Shown: positions 9,680-19,830, counted from the stretch's first letter. The stretch is 64,000 bases of DNA from Euglena gracilis (GCA_039621445.1 CP154956.1:54339113-54403112); one strand, 5' to 3'. Numbers and translations: made by a program. The notes: a model not told the origin generated them from the sequence alone.

Positions 9680-10050
9680 GGCGGACCTGCGGAGCTGAAC
9701 TTTTTTTTGTGTTGCCCTGTGCCAGCAAGGTGCCATGAAGGGGGTCAACCTTCGGCTTCTTGGCATCTTGCTGGTTCCCCCCCCCCCCATATCGTCCCCC
9801 CCCCATATTGTCCCTCGGCCCGGCCGACGGGGGGGTTTTTTTGGCTCGGCCAATGAAATTTCCTTTGGTACCCCCATATTGTCCCCCCCCCATATTGTCC
9901 ATTTGGGGTCCCAGTGGGAAGGTGGTTGGGACAATATGGGGGGGGGGGTATACCGCGAGAGCAGCCAGGAACAGTTCCGTCCTAGGGGGAGGTGGCAAAA
10001 GACTATTCACAAAGTTTGCCGTGCGTTTAGCCGTAGTGGGAGGGCTGCGA
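9680..10050 (-). pseudogene. A-family gene, copy in A3 split by an insertion
   Basis: On the minus strand this matches the start of the intact gene. The initiator ATG is ACG at about 10,036. The N-terminal PPPPRTELF region and the PLHGTLLAQGNTK region are both present, but a 178-bp C-run element (9,771-9,948) lies between them. The C-terminal half is missing after about 9,690, so the copy is non-functional. Confidence 0.8.
9771..9948 (+). mobile_element. C-run/TATTGTCC element, copy E2
   Basis: Inserted into the A3 gene copy. The uninterrupted sequence in A2 (13,380-13,400) reads continuously through the site, so this is an occupied site with a known empty counterpart. This copy has CATATTGTCC rather than TTTATTGTCC but keeps the family order, including GGCCGACGGGGG and CGGCCAATGAAATTTCCTTT. 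Confidence 0.85.
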
Positions 10051-10374
10051 AAAAAAGAAGAAAAAGGGGGGAAAAAAGGGGGGTGACACGTTTTCCATTA
10101 AGGCATTTGTGGCAATGACACGTTTTCCATTAAGGCAGCTGTGGTCATGCACGTTTTCCATTAAGGCATTTGTGGCAATGACACGTTTTCCATTAAGGCA
10201 TCTGTGGTCAGGCACGTTTTCAATGAGGGCGCCGTTTTTTGGGTCCGAATTTCACCTTTCGCGTTTTTTGACCCCTTGCGTGAATCATGACCACAAATTT
10301 CAGGGCAGGCATTTGGCGGGCTCTGAACACGTTTTTAAACAAATTGTGGCTGAGCCCAGATTTCAGCCTGAAAC

Positions 10375-11290
10375 CGTGTCTGGGGGCTCCGGTTTCACGC
10401 CCGAACCGGCGTCTGGGACGCCGGTTCGGGCGGGAAATTCCTGCGCCGAACCGGCGTCCCAGACGCCGGTTCGGGCGTGAAACCGGCGTCTGGGGGACCC
10501 AAAATAAAAAGTGCCAAAAAGTGTCCAAAGGGTTTGTAGACAGGTGGCAATCATATTTGAGCAGTTTTTGGGTGGTCTTGGGCCAGAAATTGGGGGTTTT
10601 TGAGGAACAATTTCCTTTTGGCCAATTTTCGAGAATTTCTGAAATACAATACCACGCAGCCTGGCAGAAATCTGAGGCCATCTGCTGAAAGCCCTTGAGA
10701 AGAGCTTTCGATCGATGGGCAACATGGCAGCTGAAAAGTGGAATTTCAAATATGCAAATAGGGTCCGAAAAATGCGGAAAAATGCGATCGCTGATTTTGA
10801 GAGCGCTTTGCAATCTGGCTGAGTTCTGTGGGTACCAAGCGAAAGGTGTTGGCGAGACCTTTCGTTTGATATGCAGTATGCAACCTGAGCTGTGGGATTT
10901 GACAAATTAGGATGTCAAATTTTGGAAGACACGATCGCTGAAAATAAGCGCTGTGTGCATTATGGCCGAATACTGTGGCCATCTGTCGAAAGCCCTTGCG
11001 AAGAGCTTTCGATTGATGGTTAACATGGCTTCATAAGTGTGGAATCTGCCATTTTTGACCGGCGGCCCATTTGGGCCAAAGTCGCCCAAAACTGCCCCAA
11101 ACATGGGGATTTTGGGCGAAATTGGCCGTGATTCCTCAGCCGCCGGTTCGGGCGTGAAACCGGAGCCCCCTAGCCACGGTTTCAAAAACTGTTTCCCAGA
11201 CGCCGGTTCGGGCGTCCCCGTTACCGCCCGAACCGGCGTCACAGGTTTCACGCCCGAACCGGCGTCTGGGAAACAGTTCTCGATATATAA
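10375..11290. repeat. GC foldbacks and ~150-bp array, inverted relative to 7.17-7.70 kb
   Basis: GACGCCGGTTCGGGCGTGAA foldbacks at 10,375-10,500 and 11,140-11,280 flank three units, about 150 bp apart (10,682, 10,830, 10,985), containing GAAAGCCCTTGAGAAGAGCT-type palindromes. The block is an inverted relative of the D1 interior, including the shared phrase TTTTGGGTCCCC next to the GC foldback. Confidence 0.6.
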
Positions 11291-11719
11291 AACGTGTTCA
11301 GGGGGCCCCCTTTGGGGGCCCCCTCCTGGACACGTTTTCAGGCTGAAATCTGGGCTCAGCCACAATTTGTGTGTAGAAAGCTTTCAAGCTGCCAACGGGC
11401 GGCAAGACGGTGTTGCGGTGTTGTGTTTTGGGATTTCAAACGAGTGCAAAATGCGAAAAAAGAGCCCTAGGGGACCCCCCCGCCTAAAATAACAAAATCC
11501 CCTTGTGTGCGCAAGGCAAGGATGGCCAAAACGCGCCCCCCAACAAACTCCCTTTGTGCTACCTTAGTCGGCTTACATTTCAACCGACCATAACGTGACC
11601 CCCCCCCTATTTGTCACCCCCCCCAATAGTCCCCCCCCCCTTGGGGGGCGACAATTAGTCGCCCCCCCAAGTCTTAGTTTTATTTTAACTACGATTAGTC
11701 AAGTCCCCCAAGTCCGGGG

Positions 11720-12905
11720 TCGTTGAGCTCTTATCCTTTTATGGGTAAGAGCGAAGCTTTACCACCAGCGAAACCCCCCCTCGACCCCCCCTCCCCCCCC
11801 CCCCGCCCCGGGTCGGGGCCACCTCGGGAACGGACGGATTATCACCATGATCCCGGCCCGGTTCCCGGAATTTTTTTTTTCAGTCGCGAGCGACTGGATT
11901 TCTAGTTTCCGAATCACCCGGGTTTGACCCCCAACTCCCCGCCAGGCCCAAGTTATTCACACGCAAAGGGGTCCAAATTGGGTAGGATTTACCCGCCCCC
12001 CTGGATAAGCCCCTTTGGACCTTGCCATTTCGGCCAAAAATGTCAATTTTCAAAATATCTCCAAAATGAAGTCAGGTCAAAGGAAATGTCCGGAGACCTA
12101 ATTTGAAGCCCTTGGAACGCCCCATCTACCGGTATTTTGATTTCCCCGCAACTCCCCGCCTTACCCGAGATACGGCCGTTTTCGGCCCAGATGGCCGTTC
12201 TGTACACTTTTCCCACTGTTTGACTTAGCTGTTTTCGGGGGGTGGGGGGTCAAAAAATCGATGTTTTCAAAATTTCTCGAAAATGTGCAAAATCAAAGGA
12301 AATGTCCGGAGACCTAAATTGAAGCCCTTGGAATGCTCTATCTACTAGGATGCTCACCGCCTAGCCCAAGATACGGCCGGTTTTCAGCCAATTTAGGCCA
12401 TTTTGTACACTTTTCCCACTGTTCGACTTGGCCGTTTTCGGGGGGTGGGGGTCAAAAAATCGATGTTTTCAAAATTTCTCGAAAATGATGCAAAATCAAA
12501 GGAAATGTCCGGAGACCTAAATTGAAGCCCTTGGAACGCTCTATCTACTGGGATTTTGGTTTTCCCGGAACTCCCCGCCCAGCCCGAGCTACGGGAGTTT
12601 TTTTTTTGGCCAATTTAGGCCATTTTAGGCCATTTTGTACACTTTTTCCACTGTCCGACTTTGCCGTTTTCGGTCAAAAAAGTTGAAAAAATCGAAAAAA
12701 ATTTTTGGCCTCCCGGACCCAGAAAAACTGTTTTTGAGCCGAAAACGAGCGTTTTTCGCCGCCGACCTATTGATTTTGGGTCAAAACCGGGTCAAAAAAA
12801 GTCGAAAAAAATCGAAAATTTTTTTTTGCCCGAAACGATGTTTTTTGGCCTCCCGGACCCGGAAAAACTGTTTTTGAGCCGAAAATGAACATTTTTCGAC
12901 CCCCC
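11720..12905 (+). repeat. structured dispersed repeat F4, copy a
   Basis: Begins with the hairpin CTCTTATCC...GGGTAAGAG, followed by C-runs, the GATTATCACCATGATCCCGG block between CGGGAAC- and GGTTCCCG-type arms, a T-run, CAGTCGCGAGCGACTGG and ACTCCCCGCCAGGCCC. The 3' part is a degenerate tandem of TACACTTTTCCCACTGT... TCGATGTTTTCAAAATTTCTCG units. It ends in TCGAAAAAAATCG/CCCGGACCCGGAAAAACTG segments. Other copies are at 18,300, 25,862, 40,320 and, in reverse and partial, about 62,700. No coding capacity. Confidence 0.8.
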
Positions 12906-13129
12906 GGCGCACCGTGTCGGGCACAAATCCCTTGGATTTCTATACACAAATTGTGGCTGCCCCGAAGGGGGCCCCCTGAACACGTTTTCAGGCTGAAATC
13001 TGGGCTCAGCCACAATTTGTTTAAAAACGTGTTCAGAGCCCGCCAAATGCCTGCCCTGAAATTCGTGGTCATGATTCACGCAAGGGGTCAAAAACGCGAA
13101 TTTGTGAAATTCGGACCCAAAAAACGGCG

Positions 13130-13275
13130 CCCTCATTGAAAACGTGCCTGACCACAGATGCCTTAATCGAAAACGTGTCATTGCCACAGATGCCCTCATT
13201 GAAAACGTGCCTAACCACAGATGCCTTAATTGAAAACGTGTCATTGCCACAGATGCCCTCATTGAAAACGTGTCA
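13130..13275. repeat. GAAAACGTG minisatellite, left side of A2
   Basis: Alternating units GAAAACGTGTCATTGCCACA+GATGCCCTCATT and GAAAACGTGCCTGACCACAG+ATGCCTTAAT. The same two unit types occur in inverse order inside the right end (13,995-14,140) and in A1 and A3. Subterminal arrays of this kind are typical of DNA-transposon ends. Confidence 0.8.
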
Positions 13276-13298
13276 CCCCCCCCCCTTTCCTTCCCACT

Positions 13299-13841
13299 AT
13301 GGCTAAACGCACGGCAAACTTTGTGAATGGTCTTTTGCCACCTCCCCCTAGGACGGAACTGTTCCTTGGCTGCTCTCGCGGTATACAAGATGCCAAGAAG
13401 CCGAAGGTTGACCCCCTTCATGGCACCTTGCTGGCACAGGGCAACACAAAGAAAAAGTCCGGCTCCGTGGGAGCAGAGCTTGCTGCTGTTGCCAACTGTT
13501 TGGTGTTTGCCAAACTGTGTCAACATCGGCAAGCCTCTTATCCTGAGCTGGATGCTTTCTTTGTTGCCTGGACGGGATGGGAGCTGGAACCCAGCCTGTT
13601 GTTCGATGAGGCGAGCGTCATTGAACAATGTGTGGCTCAACGTGAGCAGCAGTCGGGAACTTTGTTCGTTTCAGGGAATCGTTCGGCAACCTCTTTTCTT
13701 CTTTGCCATTCCCAAAAATCCAAATTGTTCGGAGCTGAACAAAGTTGTGCCTGCGGTTTGGCATATCATTTTCATTGCCAAGATTTGTGGCGGCCACCAA
13801 AGTATGGCTCTTTTTTGTGTAAAGCGTGTCGTGTTCCATGA
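13299..13841 (+). CDS. A-family gene: 180-aa protein with PHD-like Cys/His cluster
   Basis: Single open frame from ATG 13,299 to TGA 13,839-13,841. The N-terminus is basic and Pro-rich (MAKRTANFVNGLLPPPP). A Lys-rich DAKKPKV stretch follows at about residues 31-37. A middle region (about residues 55-115, including the AVANC and ELDAFFVAWTGW segments) is strongly conserved with the A1 copy. The C-terminus (about residues 137-178) has C-x13-C-x-C-x4-H-x2-C-x14-C-x2-C spacing, whose second half matches the PHD/RING zinc-ligand pattern; the first pair is incomplete. I do not recognise the family. The gene sits inside an inverted-repeat element with two decayed relatives (2,638; 9,680-10,050), so it is probably carried by the element. 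A nuclear DNA- or chromatin-binding role is inference only. Confidence 0.6.
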   Translation: MAKRTANFVNGLLPPPPRTELFLGCSRGIQDAKKPKVDPLHGTLLAQGNTKKKSGSVGAELAAVANCLVFAKLCQHRQASYPELDAFFVAWTGWELEPSLLFDEASVIEQCVAQREQQSGTLFVSGNRSATSFLLCHSQKSKLFGAEQSCACGLAYHFHCQDLWRPPKYGSFLCKACRVP

Positions 13842-14186
13842 TGTTCGCCACTCCGTGTCGGAGTGCTCCAAAGCAACGTCTAGCTTTCTGTTGTGTTGTG
13901 GAGTGCCCCCGACCCGCCTCACTCGTTGAGGACTACCTCGGCCTCTCAACCGCTCGCCAATTTTTCATGATAGCGATATTTGCTTCTTGCCACAGATGCC
14001 CTAATGGAAAACGTGCCTGACCACAGATGCCTTAATGGAAAACGTGTCATTGCCACAGATGCCTTAATGGAAAACGTGCCTGACCACAAATGCCTTGAAA
14101 ACGTGTCATTGCCACAAATGCCCTCATGGAAAACGTGTTCATGACCACAAATTTCAGGGCAGGCATTTGGCGGGCTGAACACGTTT

Positions 14187-14890
14187 AATCAAATTGTGAT
14201 GGTGTTAAAATGTCAAATTGGCATGATGACAAAAAAATTGCCACATTTTTCTTGTTACGTTCAATGCCTTCTTTCAAAAAAGTGCTACCGTCTCGCTGCC
14301 CTTCAGGCGGCAAAAAGAAAACAACACATACAAACAACATTGGTAACTGGGTTTTTTCAGTCGTGGACCCCGGGGGGGGGTGGATGGGTCCCGCCGAGCC
14401 CCGCCTCCCCCTATAATGTCCCAGTCCTATCCCCCAGCCCACCCCCCCCCCCCCCCCCCATTTTTTTCACCACACAGGGGGGAGTGGGATATACTTTTCA
14501 GCGCCTTTGGCGCTGAAAATTTTTGGAAAAGTGCTATTTTTGGAATTTTTCTGTTTATGGCTGGCGCTAACTTCGCTTCTGGCCCAGGATCCCCCCCCCC
14601 GAGAAAAAATTGTTTCTACACCGCTGAATGGGGGGGAGGTACACAATGGGGGGGGGGAAGTTCACAATGGGGGGACATGCCTGCGGATGTCCGGGTGAGG
14701 TGCATTCCTCTTGGGACTGCCCCCCCCCATTATGTACCTCCCCCCAGGGGGTACATAATGGGGGGGTACATAATGAGGGGGGGGTAGGTTAATTTTTTCT
14801 TTTTCAAAAAAATATGTTTTTGGGCGTTTTTATTTTTTTGACAAAAAAAACAAAAAAACGTCAACCCTGTCCTCACCATACCTCCCCCCC
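14187..14890. other. no gene; C/G-run foldbacks
   Basis: Contains a GCGCCTTTGGCGC hairpin followed by a T-run (14,500-14,530), a TTATGTACC/GGTACATAATG inverted pair (14,630-14,790) and poly-T/poly-A foldbacks. The frames here are homopolymer artefacts. Confidence 0.5.
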
Positions 14891-14895
14891 CCCTT

Positions 14896-15052
14896 GTCGT
14901 TGACACGGCGTGTCGTTGACACACCCCCCGTGTCAACGGCACTTTTCTGGAACACCACCTATTGAATCACAGTGACATTGACATGGCGTGTCGTTGACAC
15001 ACCCCCCGTGTCAACGGCACTCTCCTGGAACATTGGCGTGTCAACGACAAGG
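14896..15052. repeat. duplicated GTGTCGTTGACAC inverted repeat
   Basis: Two ~80-bp units each contain GGCGTGTCGTTGACACACCC and GTGTCAACGGCAC, ending CTGGAACA; a terminal GGCGTGTCAACGACAAGG closes the block as an inverted end. A diverged relative is at 45,095-45,155 (CTGTCGTTAAC...CAGTGGCACATTCCTGGAAC), just upstream of the endonuclease V gene. Confidence 0.65.
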
Positions 15053-15067
15053 GGGGGGGAGGTGCCA

Positions 15068-15245
15068 CCCCCCCCCCCCCCTTTATTGTCCCACCGACCT
15101 GCCCCCGGGAGGCCCGACCGGACAATAAAGGGGGGGGGGACAATAAAGGGGTACCAAAGGAATTTTATTGGCCGAGCCAAAAAAACCCCCCGTCGGCTGG
15201 GGCCCAGGGACAATAAAGGGGGGGGGGACAATAAAGGGGGGGGGG
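15068..15245 (-). mobile_element. C-run/TTATTGTCC element, copy E3
   Basis: Complete copy in reverse orientation relative to E1, with the same internal order reversed. Doubled TTATTGTCC motifs lie at one end and CCCACCGACCTGCCCCCGGG at the other. Confidence 0.8.
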
Positions 15246-15264
15246 TGGTACCTTCCATTTGGAC

Positions 15265-15600
15265 AACCAATCCCCTTTGGCACCCAACGCCCAACACACC
15301 TTGAAACCCAAAAATGGCCAAAAATATTGTCCCCTGAAAAAGTGCCGGAAAATTGGTGCACACCCAAAACAAAATTTTTTGACCATTTTTTCAAAAATGG
15401 CCATTTTGGGCCATCAAAAATGGCCCAAAATGCATCCCAAGAAATGTGACGGTCAAGAAAATCCCAACAAAATTCCCTTTCAAAAAATGAAAAAACTGAC
15501 CAATTTTGGACATAAAAAAATCAATCACCCAAAATGACCACTTTCGGACCAAAAGGCACTTTTTTTTTGTTCAAAAAATGGCCCAAATGGCCAAAAATAA
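15265..15600 (+). repeat. dispersed repeat G, copy 2
   Basis: Longest copy of the G repeat, with the phrases CTTGAAACCCAAAAATGGCC, AAGTGCCGGAAAATTGGTGC and GGTCAAGAAAATCCCAACAA. It directly follows E3. Confidence 0.65.
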
Positions 15601-15635
15601 CCACTTTTTGACCCGAAAATCACCGATTTTAGGAT

Positions 15636-15830
15636 GCGTGCCGCCCTTCTCGTGATGGGATGCAACATCATGGATGCTGTCTCCCGCTACCTCCAAAGCG
15701 TGCCGCCCTTCTCGTGATGGGATGCAACATCATGGATGCTGCCTCCCGCTACCTCCAAAGTGGCATACTTCCCCCGTGACCCCCCCGTGACCCCCCCGTG
15801 ACCCCCCCGTGACCCGCACCACCCCTTTAA
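15636..15830 (+). repeat. 64-bp tandem duplication
   Basis: GCGTGCCGCCCTTCTCGTGA through TACCTCCAAA occurs twice, about 64 bp apart (15,636 and 15,698), followed by CCCCCCGTGAC runs. A single related copy is at 3,950-4,020. Confidence 0.7.
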
Positions 15831-16322
15831 TGAAGATTCTGCTTTTTTTTCACAGTAAAGGGAAAAAACATGGTCGGATTGCAAAACCGAAACTGTGTTT
15901 GAAGTCCACGATGCAAGACCAGAAGGGGTGGGCCAGAGGTCCCAGGGGGGTCATGGGGACGACACCCCCAAACAGCAGACCGGGGGGGGGGGGTCGCCCG
16001 ATCAGTCGGCCGGCAACCCAATTGGACGACTGGATGAGGGAGTGCCCTGCATTGTGCGGTTCCGGGGTGGAAACCGGCGGCGGTGAAGGCATCCCCCATT
16101 TCCACACCGGGAACTGTGATTGCAACCGTGTTTAATCCACATGCAGTGTCGTCGAAGACTGTATCTAGTCCACGAGGATGGGGGGGGTGGGGGCTGGACC
16201 CCCCTGTTCATTTCGGGAACTGAACTGAAGTGCACAGGGGGGGCACAGGGTTGGGCACAGTTTTTTTTTCAGGGAAGATGCTGTTGTGCACACGTAAATG
16301 CTCTGGTATCGAAAAATGTACT

Positions 16323-16489
16323 CCCCCCCCTTATTGTCCCCCCCCCCCTTATTGTCCCTGGGCCCCGGCCGACGGGGGATTTTTTGGCCCGGCCAATGAA
16401 ATTCCTTTGGTACCCCCTCATTCCCCCCCCCCCTTATTGTCCGGTCGGGCCTCCCGGGAGCAGTTCGGTGGGACAATAAAGGGGGGGGG
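16323..16489 (+). mobile_element. C-run/TTATTGTCC element, copy E4
   Basis: Same order as E1, except that one internal TTATTGTCC has become CTCATTC. The dinucleotide TA occurs close to both ends. Confidence 0.8.
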
Positions 16490-17880
16490 TAGTTGTGACG
16501 TTTCAAGGAAAAGGTTAACACCTGATTCTTAAAAAAGCAAAGACAAATCATAGCAGAATTGACGCTTATCAAACAGGGGAGTTGGCTGTATAATAATTAT
16601 ACGCCCAAAAATTTGCACACACAAAGGACGTTCTGGGGTTGTGAAAAGGTTGGAATTTTCTTCTTCAAAGGCCCCATGGTGCATGTGCGTTTTTGAAATT
16701 GTGCAATACTTTTCAGTCTTCCCTCCCTGTGGCGTTCTTGAGGGCATCTCATGGCAGTGGTCTGGGGTGGACGCGCCCCGGCGGCATACCGTTTAGAAAC
16801 GGTTTCAAGAATCTGTGTCCCAGACGCCGGTTCGGGCATGAAGCGAAAACACCAAGCGGTGGCTTTGGCAGCAATGGTTCTGGAATTTTTGCTTCAGAGG
16901 TGCCTTTGCACAGGCGACAGAGCTCTGGGCCACAGCGGAATTTGTGGGGTCCCAATCGTCAGGAGGCTGTGAAGCATCCATCCTCCCAATTGCATCTTCC
17001 TTCTCAATGATTTCATGGTCAGAATGGGAAAGAGAATCGGAAAGTTGCCTTGAGTTGTTAGCCCCCCTTGTCTGTTGGAGTGAAAATGGCGGTTGGACCC
17101 ATCACCGGACGGTGGCTGGAGGCCCCCGCCCACCACCCCAGCCAGTCCAGCTCAGAGGGTCGAACTGGGGACCAAAAAAAATCGAAATCTCAAAAATGTC
17201 CCAAGGCTCCCAATTATGCCAAAAAAAATGGATTTTTCTGCATGAAAAATGCCTTGGGTGGCTTGTTTCTGACTCATTTTCGCCTATTTTTGACCACTTT
17301 TTTTTGCCCATTTTTGCCCCCCACACCACCCTGAAGACTCGCCTCCATCCTCCACCCACACCCCAAACTACACCACGCGGGCTTCTCCGGGTGCTCTCAG
17401 CGCGCTGCCTGTAAAGATTATTGGGACCTCCACACACACAAGAAGAAAGAGAAGGGAAATAACAAACGGTAGTCTCATCGCACTCCAGGTGAACACCTAA
17501 TGCTGATTTCCTTTCAAGAGTTTCCGGGAATGGGTGTCTTCAAAAGATGGGAAAGATCGATTATTGGGACCTCTCTCCAACGGATGTCAAATTCCAAATC
17601 AAGACCCCGTGATGTCAATTTAATATTCTCCTCCTCTTTTTGTTGAAAGACGGGACAAAAATGGCAACTGCATGTTGCCCTCAAATATTCAAGGTGTTTG
17701 CACCCTCATCACTTGCAATTGTGTTTGCATTGATTTGTTTGCAACTTTGATTTTTTAAAGGCCATGTGGAATTTCATTCCACACATTTTCAGACACTGGT
17801 CCAAATTGGAGGGTGGTTTTTGGAGAGGCGCGCGGGGGGGGGGCTACCACAGCCATAGATCTGTCTATCAGTGATTAAGT
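16490..17880. other. mostly single-copy stretch, no gene recognised
   Basis: About 1.4 kb of mixed composition. It includes one GACGCCGGTTCGGGCATGAA motif at 16,820 and AAAAATG(G/T)-rich sequence at 17,170-17,330. Several frames exceed 60 codons but overlap each other on both strands, and none has a recognisable domain or consistent splice signals. Confidence 0.35.
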
Positions 17881-17912
17881 GCGAGATAAATTCGGCGGAA
17901 TTACGTGCGGTA

Positions 17913-18084
17913 CCCCCCCCCCCCTTATTGTCTCCCCCCCTTATTGTCCCTCGGCGCCGGCCGACGGGGGGTTTTTTTGGCTCGGCCAATAAAATTCCTT
18001 TGGTACCCCCTTATTGTCCCCCCCCCCCTTATTGTCCGGTCGGGCCTCCCGGGGGGAGGTCGGTGGGACAATAAGGGGGGGGGG
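17913..18084 (+). mobile_element. C-run/TTATTGTCC element, copy E5
   Basis: Complete copy flanked directly by TA on both sides (17,911-17,912 and 18,085-18,086), compatible with a TA target duplication. The flanks CGTGCGGTA and TATCATGTGCGGG are unrelated beyond that. Confidence 0.8.
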
Positions 18085-18294
18085 TATCATGTGCGGGATT
18101 ATGCGGAATTAAGTGCGGGAGTAAGTTAAGGTGGCATGGGAACTTGGACCAAGGGAGGTTCGGCAGCCACCCCCCCCCCCCTGGTAGTCAGACCCCCTCA
18201 GCACGGCAAAAAGGGGACCCCCCCCCCCTGGTCAACCCACCGGGTGGCCCGGACCCCCCCTTCTGGCCAATTAGGGGGGGGGGGACAATTAGGG

Positions 18295-19110
18295 GGGAAG
18301 GGTCGCTGAGCTCTTATCCCTTTAGGGTAAGAGCGAAGCTTACCCTTGGCGAAACCCCCCCTCGACCCCTGCCCCCCCCCCCCTCGGGCCACCTTGGGAA
18401 CCGGCGGATTATCACCATGATCCCGGCCCGGTTCCCGAAAATTTTTTTTCAGTCGCGAGCGACTGGATTCCTAGTTTCCGAATCACCTGGGTTTGGGAAT
18501 TGCCCAACTCCCCGCCAGGCCCGAGTTATTCACGCGCGAAGGGGTCCAAAATGGGTAGGATCGGCCCGCCCCCCTTGGATAAGCCCCCCCTCCTTTGGAC
18601 TCTGCCATTTCGGCCAAAAAATTGTCAATTTTCAAAATGTCTCCAAAATGAAGCCAGATCAAAGGAAATGTCCGGAGACCTAATTTGAAGCCCTCGGAAC
18701 GCCTATCCAGCCGTATTTTGATTTCCCCGCAACTCCCCGCCTGGCCTGAGATACGGCTGTTTTCGGCCAACTTAGGCCATTTTGTACACCTTTTCCACTG
18801 TTCGACTTTGCCGTTTTGGGCCAAAAAAGTCGAAAAAATTCCAAAATTCTTTTTGGCCCGAAACGATGTATTTTGGCCTCCTGGACCCGGAAAATCTGTT
18901 TTTGGGCCGAAAATGAGCGTTTTTCGACCCGCCGGGGGCGCCCCGTTTTGGGCCCAAAACCAATGGACTTAGGTCATTTTCAGGTCAAAAAAGTCGAAAA
19001 AATTTTTTTTTGCCCGAAACGATGTTTTTTGACCTCCCAGACGCGGAAAAGGTGTTTTTTTTGAGCCAAAAATGAGCGTTTTTCGACCCCCCGGCGCCCC
19101 GTTTTGGGAA
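18295..19110 (+). repeat. structured dispersed repeat F4, copy b
   Basis: Hairpin CTCTTATCCC-TTTA-GGGTAAGAG, then the GATTATCACCATGATCCCGG block and CAGTCGCGAGCGACTGG, as in copy a. The tandem 3' part is shorter. Confidence 0.8.
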
Positions 19111-19127
19111 AAAAACCCTTGCATTTC

Positions 19128-19235
19128 AGTCAAAAGAGCTCCATGGAGTGGGCCGGTTTATATGGGGGGGTCAATGAAGGGGTGGGTGCGCTCTTATTAA
19201 GAGCTCAGCACTATTCAAAACCTGGTTACCCCTAA
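19128..19235 (+). repeat. dispersed repeat C, copy 2
   Basis: Reverse complement of 7,000-7,105: AAAAGAGCTCCATGGAGTGG ... AAGAGCTCAGCACTATTCAA, CCTGGTTACC. It directly follows F4b. Confidence 0.75.
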
Positions 19236-19435
19236 CCCCCCCTAATTGGCCACCTGGACCCCGTCCTTCATAGTCGCGAACCCCCGTAAAACACCCGAAT
19301 AAAGGCATTTTCTCTTGGAATGAGTAACCCCCCCCCCCTAATTGGCCACCTGGGCTCTGGCCAAATAGGGGGGGGGGACAAATAGAGGGGGCGTCACGTT
19401 AAACCAGAACATCGCCACCTACCCCCCCCCCAGTC

Positions 19436-19830
19436 GTACGACCACCCCTCATCTATGACCACCCCCTGGTCACAGGTTGCAGGTCATGGGGGTGTTATGA
19501 CCACCCCCCCCCCCGGTCACAGGTTGCAGGTTGCGAAAAATTTAACCCCCAAAAATAAGTCTCCCCCCTGGCCGGTCCGAGCAAAAATCCATGAAATGGA
19601 CCCCCCCAAAATAAGGTCCCCCCTGCCGGCGCGAAGCGCCGGATTTTTGAAAATTGGGACATTTTTGGGGGGTAAATCTGCCATTTTGGGACAGTTTTCA
19701 CACACTTCTACGACCGCCCCCTCATCTATGACCACCCCCCGGTCACAGGTTGCAGGTTATGGGGGTGTTATGACCCCCCCCCCCCGGTCACAGGTTGCAG
19801 GAACCCGGTCATACGACTAGGGGGGGGGGG
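19436..19830. repeat. direct repeats of CGGTCACAGGTTGCAGG
   Basis: A ~90-bp unit (ACGACC...CATCTATGACCACCCC..GGTCACAGGTTGCAGG..ATGGGGGTGTTATGACC) occurs at 19,438-19,530 and again at 19,708-19,800. The spacer contains a GCGCGAAGCGCCGG hairpin. Confidence 0.7.

Larger units (their letters stand above)
8319..10335 (-). mobile_element. composite inverted-repeat element A3, with nested insertions
   Basis: Bounded by the A-family termini (8,319-8,366 and 10,285-10,335). It is inverted relative to A1 and A2, judged by its gene. It has been enlarged by a separate TIR element (8,551-9,586) and by a C-run element (9,771-9,948) that splits its gene. The GAAAACGTG minisatellite units lie inside both termini (8,366-8,430; 10,085-10,230). 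Confidence 0.75.
13025..14186 (+). mobile_element. composite inverted-repeat element A2 (intact gene)
   Basis: Bounded by about 48-bp inverted repeats (13,025-13,074 and 14,139-14,186). It carries tandem GAAAACGTG minisatellites inside both ends and a single uninterrupted ORF in the centre. It is the cleanest of the three A elements. It shares with A1 a conserved stretch 3' of the gene (about 13,842-13,990) containing GTGCCCCCGACCCGCCTCAC. Mobility is inferred; no transposase is encoded. Confidence 0.8.

Noticed and set aside
18300-18345. CTGA-hairpin-GAA arrangement in F4 resembling hammerhead stem II
   Set aside because: The second half of the CUGAnGA box and a cleavage-site stem are absent; kept only as a structured repeat.
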